Of a DNA stretch of 22,078 nucleotides, positions 22,036-22,078 are shown piece after piece. Numbering within the stretch: the first letter of the stretch is position 1; each line of letters opens with the position of its first letter. Under the pieces are notes generated by a model that ran no database searches, was not told the DNA's origin, and worked only from the letters and a program-made list of their open reading frames with translations. Both the position numbers and the translations under genes were made by a program. Origin of the DNA: JAGZHZ01 sp965150505 (lineage in GTDB: Bacteria; Bacillota; Clostridia; Lachnospirales; Lachnospiraceae); NCBI GenBank assembly GCA_965150505.1, contig CBCTVZ010000033.1, positions 1 through 22,078 of the forward strand, in the 5' to 3' direction.

Positions 22036-22078
22036 CTAACGGTAGGCAATCAGTCCCACCAGACATAATATTGCTGTG
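22036..22078 (-). CDS. mraY: mraY 3' end (phospho-MurNAc-pentapeptide transferase), last 13 codons
   Basis: Just upstream of murD the minus strand reads TAILCLVGLIAYR and TAG (22036-22038). A hydrophobic segment ending in a short basic tail is the expected C-terminus of MraY, which precedes murD in the dcw cluster. Its stop is next to the murD ribosome site. The call rests on 13 residues and gene order. Confidence 0.65.
   Translation of the reverse strand, partial: TAILCLVGLIAYR

Overview
The window comes from the chromosome of a low-GC, endospore-forming member of the Firmicutes, most likely a gut Lachnospiraceae (class Clostridia). The reasons are the AT-rich DNA, strong AGGAGG ribosome sites with frequent TTG/GTG starts, a dcw cell-wall cluster leading into spoIIGA-sigE and sigG, and a three-gene module of Lachnospiraceae-type proteins (DUF5716/DUF5717-like). 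Genus cannot be fixed from sequence alone. Most genes are on the minus strand, so transcription runs from high to low coordinates.

Right part (about 15.8-22.1 kb): a dcw cluster read leftwards as mraY (3' end only), murD, ftsW, murA, divIB/ftsQ, ftsZ. It makes and flips the peptidoglycan precursor and assembles the divisome. No murG lies between ftsW and murA. The divIB gene ends in an 18-bp minisatellite encoding 14 copies of a GDGTYY-type hexapeptide. ftsZ has its own promoter and ends at a strong bidirectional terminator shared with the convergent aroE.

Middle (about 12.1-15.7 kb): divergent aroE(+) and aroD(-) give two shikimate-pathway steps. Then come spoIIGA and sigE, the mother-cell protease and sigma factor pair. 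The spoIIGA promoter has a 21-bp spacer and Spo0A-box-like sites, as expected of a Spo0A-activated sigma-A promoter. sigG lies about 3.4 kb further on, separated from sigE by an APH-fold kinase-like gene and a decayed mobile island.

Decayed island (about 9.5-11.3 kb): a tnpV-like pseudogene with an in-frame stop, an acidic 125-aa possible immunity protein preceded by what looks like the C-terminal tip of a polymorphic toxin, and two out-of-frame pieces of a type III restriction/helicase (Res) subunit with its PD-(D/E)XK nuclease end. This is a scar of accessory DNA inside an otherwise core sporulation/division region.

Left part (1-9.4 kb): sigG with a convergent ylmC/ymxH-family gene, an unannotated 55-aa ORF divergent from a small Xre-type regulator, nrdR, then an operon-like set of a very large helical-repeat protein, an Hsp70/actin-fold ATPase-like protein and a TPR-like protein, all of unknown role. 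At the far left is an amino-acid ABC transporter (binding protein plus the start of its permease) with a terminator between the two genes.
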